The notes: generated by a model from the letters alone, not told the origin. DNA of 64,000 bases from Gammaproteobacteria bacterium (GCA_030123805.1 JASJXV010000001.1:25190-89189); one strand, 5' to 3'; positions 1-10,632 are shown, numbered from the stretch's first letter. Translations and numbers: made by a program.

Positions 1-1214
1 TACTGAATAGTCAGAGCAGTCAACTTTCCACTATTCCCCAGAACGTAGAGCCGATTACTATTCGCTAATACTGCAGAACGAATACCAGCGCCATCTACTT
101 TCTTTCTGCCGACGAATCGACCATCTGTTTGCGCAATCAAATGTATGTAGCCTTCCAGGTCCCCCACCACAACATGATTGCCGATGGTCACGGGGGAAGT
201 TATATCACGGTAAGTCAAGGCATCGACACGCCAGATTTCCTTGCTGGTATCCATATCATATGCTGTTATTACGCTATCTTCCGCCGCCAGATAGACTTGA
301 CCAAATCCACTTCCCAGACCCGCAAAACTGGACGCTTTGTGTTGCCAATTAATTCCGCCATTGGTGAGATCCAGCGAAATCAAACGACCTTGATAGCTCG
401 CAACATATAAACGATTTCCCTGCACCACCATTGCACCATCAATGTCCACTAGCCTTTCAAGTTCAGACTGGCCCTGGCTGACAGCAACTTTCTGTTCCCA
501 ATGGGGCAGTCCCTGCTCGGAATTCAACATGGCTACCCGGCCATTAGCAAAAGCTGAAATTACAATGTGCGGCAATAATACAGGCGTGCTGGTTCCTCTG
601 AGGGTCAGGCTGGGTACGGTAGTGGAATAGGTCCAACGCCTGGCGCCATCCAGCGGATCAAAGCCGGTTATTTTCCCATCGATTGACTGGGCTACTGCTA
701 TATCAGTATTAATTTGAGGTGGCGCTAACACTTCACTTGAGACCTTCGACTTCCATGCCATGCTGCCATCACTTTGATTAAACGCAACAATATGACCAGC
801 GCTGGTACCGACCAGCACCAGGCCATTGCCTACCCCGACACCACCTGATACCAGATCCACTTTTGCTTTACCAAAAGACAAAAAACCACCGGCTTTCTCA
901 TCTGCATAGACATCCCTGATGTCAACTGACCATATCTTCCTGCCTTTCTCCAGTTCCAGGGCCACGATTCTGCCGTCCACACTCGCTGCAAAGATCCTCC
1001 CTGCATCAATTGCTGGCACCAGCCTTTGGTACTTGTCCCGACTTCCATTTCCAATCCTGGTACTCCATAGAGTTTTGATTTCCACCTCGGGTGTGATACG
1101 CGTGAGTGGATAAGGATCCCTTCTTTCTTCATCCTCGTCACCACCAAACCAGCTACAACCGGTTAAACCGAGTACTAACAGGATACTCGTAAATTGTGCG
1201 ATTCCACGTTGCAT
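1..1214 (-). CDS. bamB: Outer membrane assembly lipoprotein BamB, 3' end cut by the window edge
   Basis: BamB is a beta-propeller lipoprotein of the BAM complex that helps BamA insert outer-membrane proteins. About 404 codons are open from the ATG at 1214 to the window edge without a stop. The family is usually about 380-400 residues, so only a few residues are probably missing. The N-terminus is a lipoprotein signal with lipobox LTGC near residue 20. PQQ-like propeller repeats follow, seen as recurring units such as GRIVALELEKGRKIWSVDI, GHIVAFNQSDGSMAWKS and GRLISLDLTNGGINWQ. The ATG directly abuts the TAG stop of yfgM, which implies translational coupling. The yfgM-bamB pairing is standard in gammaproteobacteria, and the call is secure. 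Confidence 0.95.
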   Translation of the reverse strand, partial: MQRGIAQFTSILLVLGLTGCSWFGGDEDEERRDPYPLTRITPEVEIKTLWSTRIGNGSRDKYQRLVPAIDAGRIFAASVDGRIVALELEKGRKIWSVDIRDVYADEKAGGFLSFGKAKVDLVSGGVGVGNGLVLVGTSAGHIVAFNQSDGSMAWKSKVSSEVLAPPQINTDIAVAQSIDGKITGFDPLDGARRWTYSTTVPSLTLRGTSTPVLLPHIVISAFANGRVAMLNSEQGLPHWEQKVAVSQGQSELERLVDIDGAMVVQGNRLYVASYQGRLISLDLTNGGINWQHKASSFAGLGSGFGQVYLAAEDSVITAYDMDTSKEIWRVDALTYRDITSPVTIGNHVVVGDLEGYIHLIAQTDGRFVGRKKVDGAGIRSAVLANSNRLYVLGNSGKLTALTIQ

Positions 1215-1943
1215 CTATTCCTCCGGTTGATCTTCTACTGGCTGGGGTTGTTCCTGCCGGTCCTGCTCTTCGACTTCCACGGCAGTGCTCACCGGTCCTG
1301 CAGATACAGCAATATCGTCCAGTTTCATCTGCAACACGGGATTGGATCCGCCTTCTGGCAATTCGTTCAGAGCCGTTTGGTAAGCCTGTCTGGCTTCCGC
1401 TTCTCTACCCATTTGGCGGTAAAAATCACCCCTGACCTCAGCATAAGATGATTTGAATACACCTTCATCGACGTTTTCGACCAGGGCCAAAGCGCGTTCC
1501 TGATCTCCCCTGGCCAACAACACTCGTGCCAGACGAAGTCGAGCAAGCGGCTGGATTGAATCATTATCATGTTGCATCGCCCATTGCAGATCTTTCTCTG
1601 CCTGATCCAGTTCTCCCTGTTCCACTGCTAGTTTCGCCATTTGCAGCGCCGCAAATTTCGCATAGGCAGATGCCTCATGCTCCTTGATTAGTGTATCTGT
1701 AAGGTATCGGGCAGTTGTAATCTGATTTGCACTTATCTCACTGCCTGAGGATAAGGCTGCCCGCAAGTCTTCATACAAAGCCGATGCAGCTTCTCCCTTT
1801 TCCTGCACACTGGTCTGCCAGGTTTGAAATCCGAACACCCCGGCCAGGACCACAATCAGCCCTACCAGCAACTGTTTGCCATTCGCATTCCACCAGTTCT
1901 TTAGCGCTTCAATTTGTTCTTCGTCTGTGTCGTAAGCAACCAC
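1215..1943 (-). CDS. yfgM: YfgM family TPR-like inner-membrane protein (ancillary SecYEG translocon subunit)
   Basis: A 242-residue bitopic membrane protein. A short cytoplasmic N-terminus (YDTDEEQIEALKNWW) is the conserved family opening. One transmembrane helix lies at about residues 24-42, followed by a periplasmic TPR-like helical domain. In E. coli YfgM binds SecYEG and the chaperone PpiD and hands exported proteins to periplasmic chaperones. The start is GTG at 1943, placed 6 nt after an AGGAG ribosome site; a nearer GTG at 1945 is out of frame. The C-terminus is Glu/Gln-rich and low in complexity. The gene lies between hisS (52 nt upstream) and bamB (no gap), the usual order. Confidence 0.93.
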   Translation of the reverse strand: MVAYDTDEEQIEALKNWWNANGKQLLVGLIVVLAGVFGFQTWQTSVQEKGEAASALYEDLRAALSSGSEISANQITTARYLTDTLIKEHEASAYAKFAALQMAKLAVEQGELDQAEKDLQWAMQHDNDSIQPLARLRLARVLLARGDQERALALVENVDEGVFKSSYAEVRGDFYRQMGREAEARQAYQTALNELPEGGSNPVLQMKLDDIAVSAGPVSTAVEVEEQDRQEQPQPVEDQPEE

Positions 1944-1994
1944 ACTTTACTCCTGTGTTTCTCGTATTACTGTTCTTCATGTCATTTTTAACGT

Positions 1995-3278
1995 TCAGCG
2001 GGATAACACGATCTTATCGATCACTTTATCCAAATTTTTGCCGGTGATGCGATATTGATCGCTCTCATCCCTTAAATTTTTAACGGTGATCTCACCTGCT
2101 TTCACCTCATCCTCGCCTAATATAAGAGCGATTTGCGCACCGGATTGATCGGCTTTTTTTAGCTGCGCCTTGAATTTTCCACCACCGCAGTGAACCTGTA
2201 CTCTGACATCCTGAAATTGATCGCGCAGTTGTTCTCCCAGCAGCAGTGCCCGCGCTCTGGCAGCATCACCCATCGATGCAATAAAGACATCGATGCCACT
2301 ACCACCTGCGGTATCCGTCTGTTCAAGCATCAACAGTGCCAGCCTGTCCAGTCCCATGGCAAACCCCACAGCAGGTGTTGGACGCCCCCCCAATTGTTCC
2401 ACCAGCCCATCATATCTGCCACCTCCGCACACCGTGCCCTGAGCACCCAGCGCCCTGGTCGTCCACTCAAAAACTGTCCGATTGTAGTAATCCAGGCCAC
2501 GCACAATGGTGGGATTTACCTCATACGCCATCTGCGCATCGTCCAGCATTTGTCTGAGTTGCGCAAAATGCTCTGTGGATTCCCGATCCAGAAAATCAAT
2601 CAAAACTGGAGCATCCGAGAGGATAGCCTGCGTATTGGGATCTTTGCTGTCCAGAATTCGCAACGGATTCGAATCAAGCCTTCGTTGACTATCAGGATCC
2701 AGAGATGATCTGAATCTGGACAGGAATTCCACCAGTGACCGCTCATATGCTTTGCGGGATTCGACACTGCCCATGGAGTTGAGTTCCAGTGTAACCTGGT
2801 CGGCAACCCCGAGTTCTTGCCAGATTCTTGCTGTTAGAAATAACAGTTCAGCGTCAATATCCGGACCAGCCATGCCAAAACATTCACCACCGACCTGAGA
2901 AAATTGTCGATAACGGCCTTTCTGGGGGCGCTCATAGCGAAACATGGGTCCCGAGTACCAAAGACGTTGAATCTGATTGAAGAGCAGGCCATTTTCCTGC
3001 GCCATCCTCACGCAACCTGCCGTACCTTCTGGTCTGAGCGTGACACTGTCACCGCTTCTGTCGTCGAAGGTATACATCTCTTTTTCAACAATGTCCGTGG
3101 CTTCACCCACTGAACGGCTAAATAGCTGTGTGTATTCGATTACTGGAAAATCGACCTCGCTATAGCCATATGCCGAAAATATCCTTCTCACCACATCATC
3201 GACGTGACGAAAGATTTTCTGTTTTTCAGGAAGCAGATCCTGCATTCCCCTGACGGCTTGTATTTTCACTTCGAACAA
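1995..3278 (-). CDS. hisS: Histidyl-tRNA synthetase
   Basis: Charges tRNA-His with histidine at the expense of ATP; a cytoplasmic class II synthetase acting as a dimer. The 427 residues match the usual length. The N-terminus [13 protein letters not shown] is characteristic. Class II motif 2 appears as [14 protein letters not shown] near residues 113-126. The histidine-specific motif reads [13 protein letters not shown], and motif 3 contains [11 protein letters not shown]. The C-terminal roughly 95 residues form the anticodon-binding domain. The gene sits 29 nt downstream of ispG and 51 nt upstream of yfgM, suggesting one transcript. No missing motif was seen. Confidence 0.97.
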   Translation of the reverse strand: MFEVKIQAVRGMQDLLPEKQKIFRHVDDVVRRIFSAYGYSEVDFPVIEYTQLFSRSVGEATDIVEKEMYTFDDRSGDSVTLRPEGTAGCVRMAQENGLLFNQIQRLWYSGPMFRYERPQKGRYRQFSQVGGECFGMAGPDIDAELLFLTARIWQELGVADQVTLELNSMGSVESRKAYERSLVEFLSRFRSSLDPDSQRRLDSNPLRILDSKDPNTQAILSDAPVLIDFLDRESTEHFAQLRQMLDDAQMAYEVNPTIVRGLDYYNRTVFEWTTRALGAQGTVCGGGRYDGLVEQLGGRPTPAVGFAMGLDRLALLMLEQTDTAGGSGIDVFIASMGDAARARALLLGEQLRDQFQDVRVQVHCGGGKFKAQLKKADQSGAQIALILGEDEVKAGEITVKNLRDESDQYRITGKNLDKVIDKIVLSR

Positions 3279-3307
3279 TTACCTTGTTATTTCTTTCTCT
3301 CAGTCAC

Positions 3308-4405
3308 TCACGATTGCTCATCAGCCAACTTCTTTGCCACTTTTTCTCGAACCATCCTTTCCAGTTCATCCAGGAGATTTTCATTATCCACCTTGTGATC
3401 GGGTTTACCCTCCACATAGATGAGATTGTTTGGCGATGCCCCGGTTAGCCCAACATCGGCTTCTTTTGCCTCCCCGGGGCCATTCACTATGCAACCAATA
3501 ATTGCCACATCCAGGGGTGTTATTATGTCCTCTACCCGGCGCTCCAGTTCATTTATGGTACTGATCACATCAAAATTCTGACGCGAACAGCTGGGACAGG
3601 CAATAAAATGAATGCCCTTGCTGCGCAGATGCAGGCTCTTCAAGAGATCGAATCCCACCTTGATTTCTTCCACCGGATCCGCAGCCAATGAAATACGAAT
3701 CGTATCGCCGATGCCTTCCATCAACAGCAATCCGAGACCTGCTGCTGACTTGACAGTCCCCGAGCGTAACCCTCCTGCCTCAGTAATCCCGAGATGCAGA
3801 GGCTGCTCAATCTGGCTGGCGATGCCTCGATAGGCAGCTATTGTCATAAAGACATCCGATGACTTCATGCTTAGCTTGTAGTTTTGAAAGTCCAACCGAT
3901 CCAGAACATCTATATTTCTCTTGGCTGATTCAATCATGGCATCGGCGCAGGGTTCCCTGTACTTGCGTAACAGTTCCTTGCTCAGCGATCCGGCATTGAC
4001 GCCGATTCTGATCGGTATATTCTTGTCTTTGGCACAATTCACCACCTCCCGGATCTTTTTTGCACTGCCGATATTGCCGGGATTAATGCGCAAACAGTCC
4101 ACCCCCAATTCAGCCACTCGCAGCGCAATACGATGGTCAAAATGTATATCTGCAACCAGCGGTACCTTGACCTGTTGACGGATCATGCCAAAGGCTTCCG
4201 CAGCGTCCATACCGGGTACTGATACCCTTACAATATCGGCACCTGCAGCCTCGAGTTGTCGAATCTGGGCAACTGTGGCATCCACATCCCTGGTTTCTGT
4301 ATTCGTCATGCTCTGCACAGAAATTGGCGCATCCCCACCGACCGCCACATTGCCTACCATCACCTGCCTGGAGACTCTGCGTTTGATTGTGGATTCCTGT
4401 TTCAT
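3308..4405 (-). CDS. ispG: 4-hydroxy-3-methylbut-2-enyl diphosphate synthase (IspG/GcpE)
   Basis: Catalyses the penultimate step of the MEP isoprenoid pathway, reductively converting MEcPP to HMBPP with a [4Fe-4S] cluster. The 365-residue length is the usual bacterial two-domain form: an N-terminal TIM barrel and a C-terminal cluster domain. The cluster ligands are visible as C270-P-S-C273 and C305 in [10 protein letters not shown], where E312 is the fourth ligand expected from the family. The ATG at 4405 begins [10 protein letters not shown]. The gene stands between rodZ and hisS as in Pseudomonas and E. coli. Its reductant is normally ferredoxin or flavodoxin, and the isc operon downstream could supply the clusters. 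Confidence 0.97.
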   Translation of the reverse strand: MKQESTIKRRVSRQVMVGNVAVGGDAPISVQSMTNTETRDVDATVAQIRQLEAAGADIVRVSVPGMDAAEAFGMIRQQVKVPLVADIHFDHRIALRVAELGVDCLRINPGNIGSAKKIREVVNCAKDKNIPIRIGVNAGSLSKELLRKYREPCADAMIESAKRNIDVLDRLDFQNYKLSMKSSDVFMTIAAYRGIASQIEQPLHLGITEAGGLRSGTVKSAAGLGLLLMEGIGDTIRISLAADPVEEIKVGFDLLKSLHLRSKGIHFIACPSCSRQNFDVISTINELERRVEDIITPLDVAIIGCIVNGPGEAKEADVGLTGASPNNLIYVEGKPDHKVDNENLLDELERMVREKVAKKLADEQS

Positions 4406-4465
4406 AGTGTAATCAAAGCTCCTGTAGCGAAGCTCTTCTTCCCGGTCAGAACACTTAATTTAAGG

Positions 4466-5512
4466 TTATTCGATTACCAACTTGGCTGTATCATTGAAGG
4501 TATACCCCTCAAAACTTACGGGTCGATCATTGAATGTCACTGTGACCGCGGACACCCTGCCGACCAACAACCTGAAAGGCGCCACTCCAAACAGGTCAAG
4601 AACGTCCCTGTCATGATTCAGATCGCCATAAATGAGATTCCCCGATGCATCTGTAATTTCCAGCCAGCAGTCATCTGTGAAAACAAACTGAAGGTGATCG
4701 TCGCCTCCGGCTGTAACATTGATGCGTTGTAATTCCAGGTTGCGATTGACGATAATCTCAGGCTGACTGGCACCAGAGTCGTTCACTGTCTCTGTAATGC
4801 CTTCTGTAGATTCAGAAGTGAGTTGCCCAGCACCATTCTCTGTTAGGGCATCGGTTACAGGAGAATCTCCTTCTGTAGAAGCATCTGGAACTTCCGTCTG
4901 ATCCACTTCACCCGACCTTGATTCAAGGTCATCAAACGGCAGAACTGTTGCCGCCAACTGCTCGTTGATGTTAGCAGTTCCTGGCGATGTTGAGATCGCC
5001 AACGTCTTCTCATCGGCACTGGATGTTACTACTGGTTTTTCCGTTTCAGGACTCAACCACCAGATGGCAACCAATAGTGAAGCTATTCCAATCAGACTGT
5101 AAATACCTGTGGTTGCAACGGGACCGGTAAAATTAGAAGATCCGACCCGTTGCTCTGTTACGTCCTTGAGTCTGGTTGTATCATCAACCGCCTCTATCAG
5201 CTCTGCTACATAGACGGCGACGATTTCATCACCGGACAAACCGAGCTCTCGAGCATAAGATCGCAAGTATCCTTTGAGAAATGCCGGTTTTCCAATCTTT
5301 TCAAACTCACCTTCATCAATATTTTTTATATACCTCACACTGAGATACAATCGCTCTGCTATGTCCTGCCGACTAATCCCCTGGCCAATTCTTGTTTCAG
5401 CAAGGAGAACCGATACCTTTGGCAAGCCTTTCTCGCCAGGTTCATTCACATCGTCAGGGGTAGAGGCTCCCTCCTGTAAAGCAACCACTGAATCATTGGT
5501 ATTGGTGCTCAT
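4466..5512 (-). CDS. rodZ: Cytoskeleton protein RodZ
   Basis: RodZ is a bitopic inner-membrane protein that links MreB filaments to the cell-wall elongation machinery and keeps the cell rod-shaped. The N-terminal helix-turn-helix domain spans about residues 33-105 (RIGQGISRQDIAERLYLSVRY). One transmembrane helix lies at about 134-154. A long acidic Ser/Thr/Glu-rich periplasmic linker follows. The C-terminal DUF4115 beta domain covers about 275-348. Its ATG overlaps the pilF stop in an ATGA junction, so the two genes are translationally coupled. An equivalent pilF-rodZ pair exists in Pseudomonas. Confidence 0.94.
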   Translation of the reverse strand: MSTNTNDSVVALQEGASTPDDVNEPGEKGLPKVSVLLAETRIGQGISRQDIAERLYLSVRYIKNIDEGEFEKIGKPAFLKGYLRSYARELGLSGDEIVAVYVAELIEAVDDTTRLKDVTEQRVGSSNFTGPVATTGIYSLIGIASLLVAIWWLSPETEKPVVTSSADEKTLAISTSPGTANINEQLAATVLPFDDLESRSGEVDQTEVPDASTEGDSPVTDALTENGAGQLTSESTEGITETVNDSGASQPEIIVNRNLELQRINVTAGGDDHLQFVFTDDCWLEITDASGNLIYGDLNHDRDVLDLFGVAPFRLLVGRVSAVTVTFNDRPVSFEGYTFNDTAKLVIE

Positions 5513-6291
5513 GGCGTTGTCGCCAGGTACTGTTTAAATTCATCGGAAGCCGGAAAGATATTCTTAAGCAATAGTGAATAGCTAGCCTCATCATCCTGTT
5601 TGCCAAAAATTCTCGCAATGCGTATTCCCAACCACAAACTCCGTGCATGTTGCCTGGACACTTCAATATACCTTTTGTAATAACTGCTTGCGTTTACATA
5701 ATCACGGCGATTGAATTCAATCTCGCTCAGCTCCAGCAAAGCCCTTGGTTGTCCGGGGTTCAACCTTACCCCTCGAATCAATGCTTTCTCGGCTTTTTCC
5801 AGATCACCCGTCTTCAGATAGCAAACACCAAGGTTTTCGAATACCTGGCTACGCATTCGGTAAAGTACATCTTCTGAAGCTTTTTCCAGATGCTTGATCG
5901 CTGCGTCATATCGCTGCTGGTCATATAGAAAAGCTCCGTAATTATTCCGGGCCTGCGCTAGTTTCGGATCAAATCTGATCGCTTTTTTGTAATGTTGTTC
6001 AGCCAGTACCAACTCACCTTGCACCTGAAACAGCGATCCAAAGGCGTTGTATGCCGCTGCTGATTTTGGATCAATCTCCAACGCCCTGGTCAATTTCTCA
6101 TTGGCGCGCGCATATTCCCCATTTCGAATATAGCCAATTCCCAGTTGTATATTTGATTGCAAAGCTTTCTCAGGATCGTACCTGCCTGTCAATCCGGTTG
6201 TCGTAGTCACGCACCCTGTCAGCATTGCACCGTACAATATGATGCCGAGTGATGTGTAAAAAGAGCGATTAAATCCTGATCTTTTGTGCAT
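5509..6291 (-). CDS. pilF: Type IV pilus biogenesis lipoprotein PilF/PilW (TPR protein)
   Basis: Pilotin of type IV pili: an outer-membrane lipoprotein that localises and multimerises the secretin PilQ. The 260-residue product begins with a lipoprotein signal; the lipobox LTGC lies near residue 27 (YGAMLTGCV). About six tetratricopeptide repeats follow, recognisable by units such as SAAAYNAFGSLFQVQGELVLAEQHY. Only this pilus gene lies in the window. Its place between rodZ and rlmN is conserved in Pseudomonas, so the identification rests on both TPR structure and context. It overlaps rodZ by 4 nt. Confidence 0.92.
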   Translation of the reverse strand: MHKRSGFNRSFYTSLGIILYGAMLTGCVTTTTGLTGRYDPEKALQSNIQLGIGYIRNGEYARANEKLTRALEIDPKSAAAYNAFGSLFQVQGELVLAEQHYKKAIRFDPKLAQARNNYGAFLYDQQRYDAAIKHLEKASEDVLYRMRSQVFENLGVCYLKTGDLEKAEKALIRGVRLNPGQPRALLELSEIEFNRRDYVNASSYYKRYIEVSRQHARSLWLGIRIARIFGKQDDEASYSLLLKNIFPASDEFKQYLATTP

Positions 6292-6318
6292 AAGAGACCA
6301 CCATCAAAGCTGTTCAGG

Positions 6319-7476
6319 TCAAGAGTATCCTGCTGAAACAATAGGCCGCTGCTCCAGCTCCTTTTTCGATAATTTCTGACGCAGAATATAGCGTTCACTA
6401 CGCCTTGTCTTATCCTTTACCTCGCCAACTAACTGGCCACAGGCTGCCTGAATGTCCTCGCCACGCGTTGTCCTCACAGTTACGGAGAACTCTTTCTCGA
6501 TTAACCGTCGCTGAAACCCCTTGACGGATATATTACTCGGCCGCTTGTAACCTGAACCCGGGAAAGGATTGAAAGGTATCAGGTTAATTTTACACGGAAA
6601 TCCTCTCAATAACCTGGCCAATTCCATGGCGTGCTCCGGTTGATCATTGATACCCGCCAATAAAATGTACTCGACCGTAATATTACGTTTCTCTCCCAGC
6701 GTGCTCAGATAATGCCGACAAGCGTCAAGCAAGTCATTGATGGGATACTTGCGATTAATGGGCACCAGTTGATTTCTCAGTTCATCATTGGGCGCATGTA
6801 ACGATATGGCAAGCGATGCATCCGTCTTGCCAGCCATTTTATAGATGCCTGGCACCACACCCGAAGTGCTCAGAGTCACGCGACGCTTTGACAAGCCATA
6901 TGCCATATCATGCATCATCAGGTCCAGCGCATCCATGACACTGGCGAAATTAAACAATGGCTCACCCATGCCCATCATCACAACGTTTGTAATTACTCTT
7001 TCCCGCTCAGGATAGATCTTCGCCAATTCCCTTCGCGCAATTCTGAGCTGACCAATAATCTCCCATGATTTCAGGTTGGCGTCAAACCCCTGCTTCCCGG
7101 TAGCACAAAAACTACAATCCAGCATACACCCGACCTGCGTGGAAACACACAGTGTGCCGCGCGTATCTTCGGGGATAAAAACTGTTTCAACAGAGCTTCC
7201 AGAAAGGGTTTTGATCAACCATTTACGCGTACCGTCACCAGATACCTTTGCCATGATGACTTCTGGTTCATGAATCTCAGCCGTCTCCCCCAATCGGGAC
7301 CTCAGTGACTTGCTAAGGTCAGTCATGGTTTCAAAGTCGCTGTGATCACGTTGATGGATCCACTTCAATATTTGATCCGCACGATATGGCTTTTCACCCA
7401 ACCGGGCCATAATCTCCTCCAGCTTCCACTTACTGAGACCTAGAAGGTTGATTTTTGACGTCCTGGGATCTGGCAT
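6319..7476 (-). CDS. rlmN: Dual-specificity 23S rRNA/tRNA adenine-C2 methyltransferase RlmN
   Basis: A radical-SAM enzyme that methylates C2 of A2503 in 23S rRNA and A37 in a set of tRNAs. The 385-residue protein carries the radical-SAM cluster motif CMLDCSFC (C117, C121, C124). The C-terminal catalytic cysteine sits in the context IQAACGQLVG, the methyl-carrying site of the family. The GMGEPLFNF motif for SAM binding is present. It starts at ATG 7476 and lies 27 nt upstream of pilF. A lysine/arginine-rich C-terminal tail extends beyond the core. All hallmarks are intact. Confidence 0.97.
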   Translation of the reverse strand: MPDPRTSKINLLGLSKWKLEEIMARLGEKPYRADQILKWIHQRDHSDFETMTDLSKSLRSRLGETAEIHEPEVIMAKVSGDGTRKWLIKTLSGSSVETVFIPEDTRGTLCVSTQVGCMLDCSFCATGKQGFDANLKSWEIIGQLRIARRELAKIYPERERVITNVVMMGMGEPLFNFASVMDALDLMMHDMAYGLSKRRVTLSTSGVVPGIYKMAGKTDASLAISLHAPNDELRNQLVPINRKYPINDLLDACRHYLSTLGEKRNITVEYILLAGINDQPEHAMELARLLRGFPCKINLIPFNPFPGSGYKRPSNISVKGFQRRLIEKEFSVTVRTTRGEDIQAACGQLVGEVKDKTRRSERYILRQKLSKKELEQRPIVSAGYS

Positions 7477-7599
7477 TTAGTTAGTTCCTGTCCAGCACTT
7501 ACTCAATTTGATCATTATTCACTACACCTTGAAAATGCCAGGTCCATAAGTCAGCAGCATGAACTAACCTCTGCGAACCAGAATCCAGGCAACCACTGG

Positions 7600-8028
7600 T
7601 TAGCCTCTGGGGCAAATCTGTTCTTCGTTAAAGAAATAGCCTATTTCCCGTATTGCCGATTCGGCTGAATCTGAACCGTGTACCGCATTTGCATCGATCG
7701 ACTTTGCAAAATCAGCTCTGATGGTCCCTTGCTCGGCTTCCTGCGGATTTGTTGCACCCATCAACTCACGATTTAACATAATCGCACTTTCACCTTCCAG
7801 TACTAGCAGCACCACAGGACCCGAAGTCATAAAATCGACCAGATCTTTGAAGAAAGGTTTGCCTCTGTGTTCAGCATAAAAACCTTCCGCGCCATCACTG
7901 CTCAGATGCTCTAGCCGTGATGCCAGGATTATGAGACCAGCCGATTCGAAACGACTTACAATCTCACCAATTACATTTCTCGCTACTGCATCCGGCTTGA
8001 TGATGGACAGGGTTCTTTCTACAGCCAT
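7600..8028 (-). CDS. ndk: Nucleoside diphosphate kinase
   Basis: Transfers the gamma phosphate from ATP to other NDPs through a phosphohistidine. The 142 residues are the normal length. The active-site histidine is H117 in NAVHGSDS, and the N-terminal signature [12 protein letters not shown] is complete. It lies downstream of the isc operon terminator at 8072-8105, so it probably has its own promoter in 8029-8071, although none is clear. Downstream, 7477-7599 contains only an imperfect palindrome around AACCACTGGTT and no gene. Confidence 0.97.
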   Translation of the reverse strand: MAVERTLSIIKPDAVARNVIGEIVSRFESAGLIILASRLEHLSSDGAEGFYAEHRGKPFFKDLVDFMTSGPVVLLVLEGESAIMLNRELMGATNPQEAEQGTIRADFAKSIDANAVHGSDSAESAIREIGYFFNEEQICPRG

Positions 8029-8071
8029 TTAAATACTCCACGTATAACAAATACTCCCGGAAATCCAGGGG

Positions 8072-8105
8072 GTTAAAAAAGAAAACCCGCTATTATACGC
8101 GGGTT
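8072..8105 (-). terminator. Intrinsic terminator of the isc operon
   Basis: Read on the minus strand, a 7-bp stem (AACCCGC/GCGGGTT) with an 8-nt loop is followed by TTCTTTTTT. It lies 25 nt past the iscX stop and ahead of ndk, separating the two transcripts. This is the clearest Rho-independent terminator in the window. Confidence 0.85.
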
Positions 8106-8129
8106 ACTCGTCGAATTATATCGAAAGGG

Positions 8130-8330
8130 CTAAGCCAATTCTTCAATCCATGCCATCTGAATCGCCTCGAGTATTTTTTCTCCGCAGTGGGACGGCGTAT
8201 CATCGAAATCGTCCAGTGCCAACACCCAGTCACGCAAATCCGTAAAGCGAATTTTGAGTGGATCAACATCTGCATGCGCCTCACTCAATTCGACAGCGAT
8301 TTCGTTTACATCCGTCCATTTCAGATGCAT
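8130..8330 (-). CDS. iscX: Fe-S assembly protein IscX
   Basis: A small acidic protein that binds IscS and modulates Fe-S cluster assembly, proposed to act as an iron-sensing regulator or iron donor. The frame is open upstream for 18 more codons. The start is set at ATG 8330 because a GGAGG ribosome site lies 8 nt before it and the resulting 66-residue product equals the E. coli length. Family motifs MHLKWTD, VRFTDL-like (IRFTDLRDW), DDFDDTP and EKILEAIQMAW are all present. It is the last gene of the isc operon and is followed by an intrinsic terminator. Confidence 0.94.
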   Translation of the reverse strand: MHLKWTDVNEIAVELSEAHADVDPLKIRFTDLRDWVLALDDFDDTPSHCGEKILEAIQMAWIEELA

Positions 8331-8410
8331 AACATAACCTCCGGGTGCGTATTTCGCTGCATACTTGAATGATCCCCCGAACAATTTTCATGTCGAGAGA
8401 TACCATGCTC

Positions 8411-8749
8411 CTAATGGGCTTCCGAAACCTGGTTAATTGTGTATCTGGGAATCTCAATGACCAGATCTTCCTCACCAATCTCCACCTGACAACTGAGACG
8501 CGAATCCGGTTCCAGTCCCCAGGCCTTATCCAGCAAATCATCCTCCAATTCATCGGATTCCTCCAGAGAGGTAAATCCTTCACGAACAACAACATGGCAG
8601 GTGGTACAGGCACACGACATTTCACACGCATGCTCCAGTTCGATGCCATTTTCCAGCGCCAGCTCAATCAGATTATCTCCCGGCTTTGCTTCGATGACGA
8701 CGCCTTCCGGACAAATCTCTTCATGTGGTAGAAAAATAATCCGGGTCAC
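8411..8749 (-). CDS. fdx: ISC-system [2Fe-2S] ferredoxin
   Basis: Electron donor for Fe-S cluster assembly on IscU. The 112 residues match the adrenodoxin-type family. The cluster ligands are C42, C48, C51 and C87 (C-x5-C-x2-C then a distant Cys); C46 is the extra cysteine commonly present in Isc ferredoxins. The start is GTG at 8749, overlapping the hscA TAG stop by one base (TAGTG), so reinitiation coupling is likely. It is followed by 80 nt without a gene before iscX. Confidence 0.96.
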   Translation of the reverse strand: MTRIIFLPHEEICPEGVVIEAKPGDNLIELALENGIELEHACEMSCACTTCHVVVREGFTSLEESDELEDDLLDKAWGLEPDSRLSCQVEIGEEDLVIEIPRYTINQVSEAH

Positions 8750-10632
8750 TAATCGATTCCTTGCTCCAGTGCATCAATCTGCTGTCCAGCCAATGCATTC
8801 TTAATACTGATATCCATGCGCCTGCCCGCAAACGTTTCGCTGAGTTTTCCCAGCAGTTCCGTTTCCTTGACGATTATTCTTGTATCAGATCCCGCACTGA
8901 TCTCCTTTAATCTTTCTACACCGGAATTCAGTTCCGCTATTTCCCGGTCATTCAGCAGTTCATCGGCATTTTTAGCCATGGCAGAGACGATCGCATCCAA
9001 CATTCGGCTCGCATCGACACGCGCCTCATTCAGCGCTCTGATTTCCTTGTCATCAGTCGCGCGATCGAATGACTCCTTGATCATCGCAATAATCTCATGC
9101 TCCTCAAGCCCATAGGATGGTTTTACTTCTACCGTCGTTGCCACACCACTGCCTGTTTCCAGTGCAGTAACAGACAAGAGCCCGTCAGCATCAACCTGGA
9201 AGGTTACCCGGATGTGTGCCGCACCTGCCACCTTCGAAGGTATTCCACGCAACTCAAACCTCGCCAGGGAACGGCAATCAGAAACCAATTCACGCTCTCC
9301 CTGCAGAACATGTATTAGCATGGCGGTTTGACCATCTTTAAATGTAGTGAATTCCTGTGCTTTGGCTATCGGTATGGGCGAATTTCGATGGATTATCTTT
9401 TCAACCAATCCGCCCATTGTTTCTATACCGAGAGACAGGGGTAACACATCCAACAATAGCATCTCATCATCGGCTTTATTACCCACAAGAACATTCGCCT
9501 GAATGGCTGCACCAATTGCTACTACTCGGTCGGGGTCAATTTCGATTAATGGCTCTTGTTTGAAAAAGTCTGCTACTTTTTCGCGAACTCGCGGCACGCG
9601 GGTGGAACCGCCAACCATTACAACTGTATCAATATCCTCACCGGACAAACCTGCATCCCGAAGGGATCGACGGCAGGCACGAACTGTCTTTTCGAGCAGA
9701 GGATCAATCAGAGTATGGAACTGATCTCTGGTCAGCACTCCCTGCCATTTCAGCGGATCAATATCCAGCACCACATCAACACTGTCATGCTCTGTCAGTT
9801 GTTCCTTCAGCTGTCGGCTGGTCATCAGCAAACCACGTATCTGGTTCTGGCTGAGCTTGCCGCAGCTATTGCTCTGTTGAATTAACCACTCCGCGATCTC
9901 GTGATCGAAATCATCTCCTCCCAATGCAGAATCACCGCCAGTAGCCAGGACTTCAAATACACCTTTAGTGAGCCTGAGTATCGATATATCGAATGTCCCC
10001 CCGCCCAGATCAAAGATTGCCAGGTTCCCTTCGGCACCGCTATCCAGCCCATAGGCAACTGCAGCGGCGGTAGGCTCACTCAATAAACGCAAGACATGCA
10101 CACCCGCAAGCTGCGCCGCATCCTTGGTTGCCTGCCGTTGCGCATCGTCAAAATAAGCCGGAACCGTGATGACCACGCCATCCAATGCTCCTGCCTGGTG
10201 CTCCTCAGCTCTGGCAACCAATGCTTTTAGTATTTCAGCCGAGACCTCGACAGGGTTTTTATCCCCGACCCGGGTCCGAATCAGTGGCATACCACTCTTA
10301 CCCTGAACGAACTCATAAGGTAAATGGTCGCCAATTCTCCTGACATCCTCGAGTCCTCTGCCCATTAAACGTTTAACTGAGACAATTGTATTGAGGGGAT
10401 CATCGACAGCATTCTCGAGAGCTGAATGACCTACTCTGATTTGATCGTCGGGCAGGTACTGCACAACAGATGGCATTAAATGTCTATCCGACGCATCGGC
10501 TATGGTATCTGTCATGATGCCTATTACTGTGGCAACCGATGAATTGGTGGTACCCAGATCAATACCCACGGACTTCTTTCGAAGATGTGGATCCATCGCC
10601 TGACCCGGTTCTGTAATTTGCAGCAATGCCAT
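8749..10632 (-). CDS. hscA: Fe-S assembly Hsp70 chaperone HscA
   Basis: A specialised Hsp70 that, with HscB, releases Fe-S clusters from IscU. The 627 residues show the full nucleotide-binding domain: phosphate-1 motif [14 protein letters not shown], phosphate-2 motif [11 protein letters not shown] and the adenosine motif [11 protein letters not shown] substrate-binding domain with [11 protein letters not shown] and a helical lid follow. The N-terminus [10 protein letters not shown] is typical of HscA and not DnaK. The IscU encoded nearby carries the LPPVK peptide HscA recognises. It lies 2 nt after hscB. Confidence 0.97.
   Translation of the reverse strand: MALLQITEPGQAMDPHLRKKSVGIDLGTTNSSVATVIGIMTDTIADASDRHLMPSVVQYLPDDQIRVGHSALENAVDDPLNTIVSVKRLMGRGLEDVRRIGDHLPYEFVQGKSGMPLIRTRVGDKNPVEVSAEILKALVARAEEHQAGALDGVVITVPAYFDDAQRQATKDAAQLAGVHVLRLLSEPTAAAVAYGLDSGAEGNLAIFDLGGGTFDISILRLTKGVFEVLATGGDSALGGDDFDHEIAEWLIQQSNSCGKLSQNQIRGLLMTSRQLKEQLTEHDSVDVVLDIDPLKWQGVLTRDQFHTLIDPLLEKTVRACRRSLRDAGLSGEDIDTVVMVGGSTRVPRVREKVADFFKQEPLIEIDPDRVVAIGAAIQANVLVGNKADDEMLLLDVLPLSLGIETMGGLVEKIIHRNSPIPIAKAQEFTTFKDGQTAMLIHVLQGERELVSDCRSLARFELRGIPSKVAGAAHIRVTFQVDADGLLSVTALETGSGVATTVEVKPSYGLEEHEIIAMIKESFDRATDDKEIRALNEARVDASRMLDAIVSAMAKNADELLNDREIAELNSGVERLKEISAGSDTRIIVKETELLGKLSETFAGRRMDISIKNALAGQQIDALEQGID

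Noticed and set aside
7560..7600. Intrinsic terminator after ndk
   Set aside because: An imperfect palindrome around AACCACTGGTT exists, but no T-rich run follows on the minus strand.
8331..8384. Longer iscX start
   Set aside because: The ATG at 8330 has a GGAGG site 8 nt upstream and gives the usual 66-residue product.
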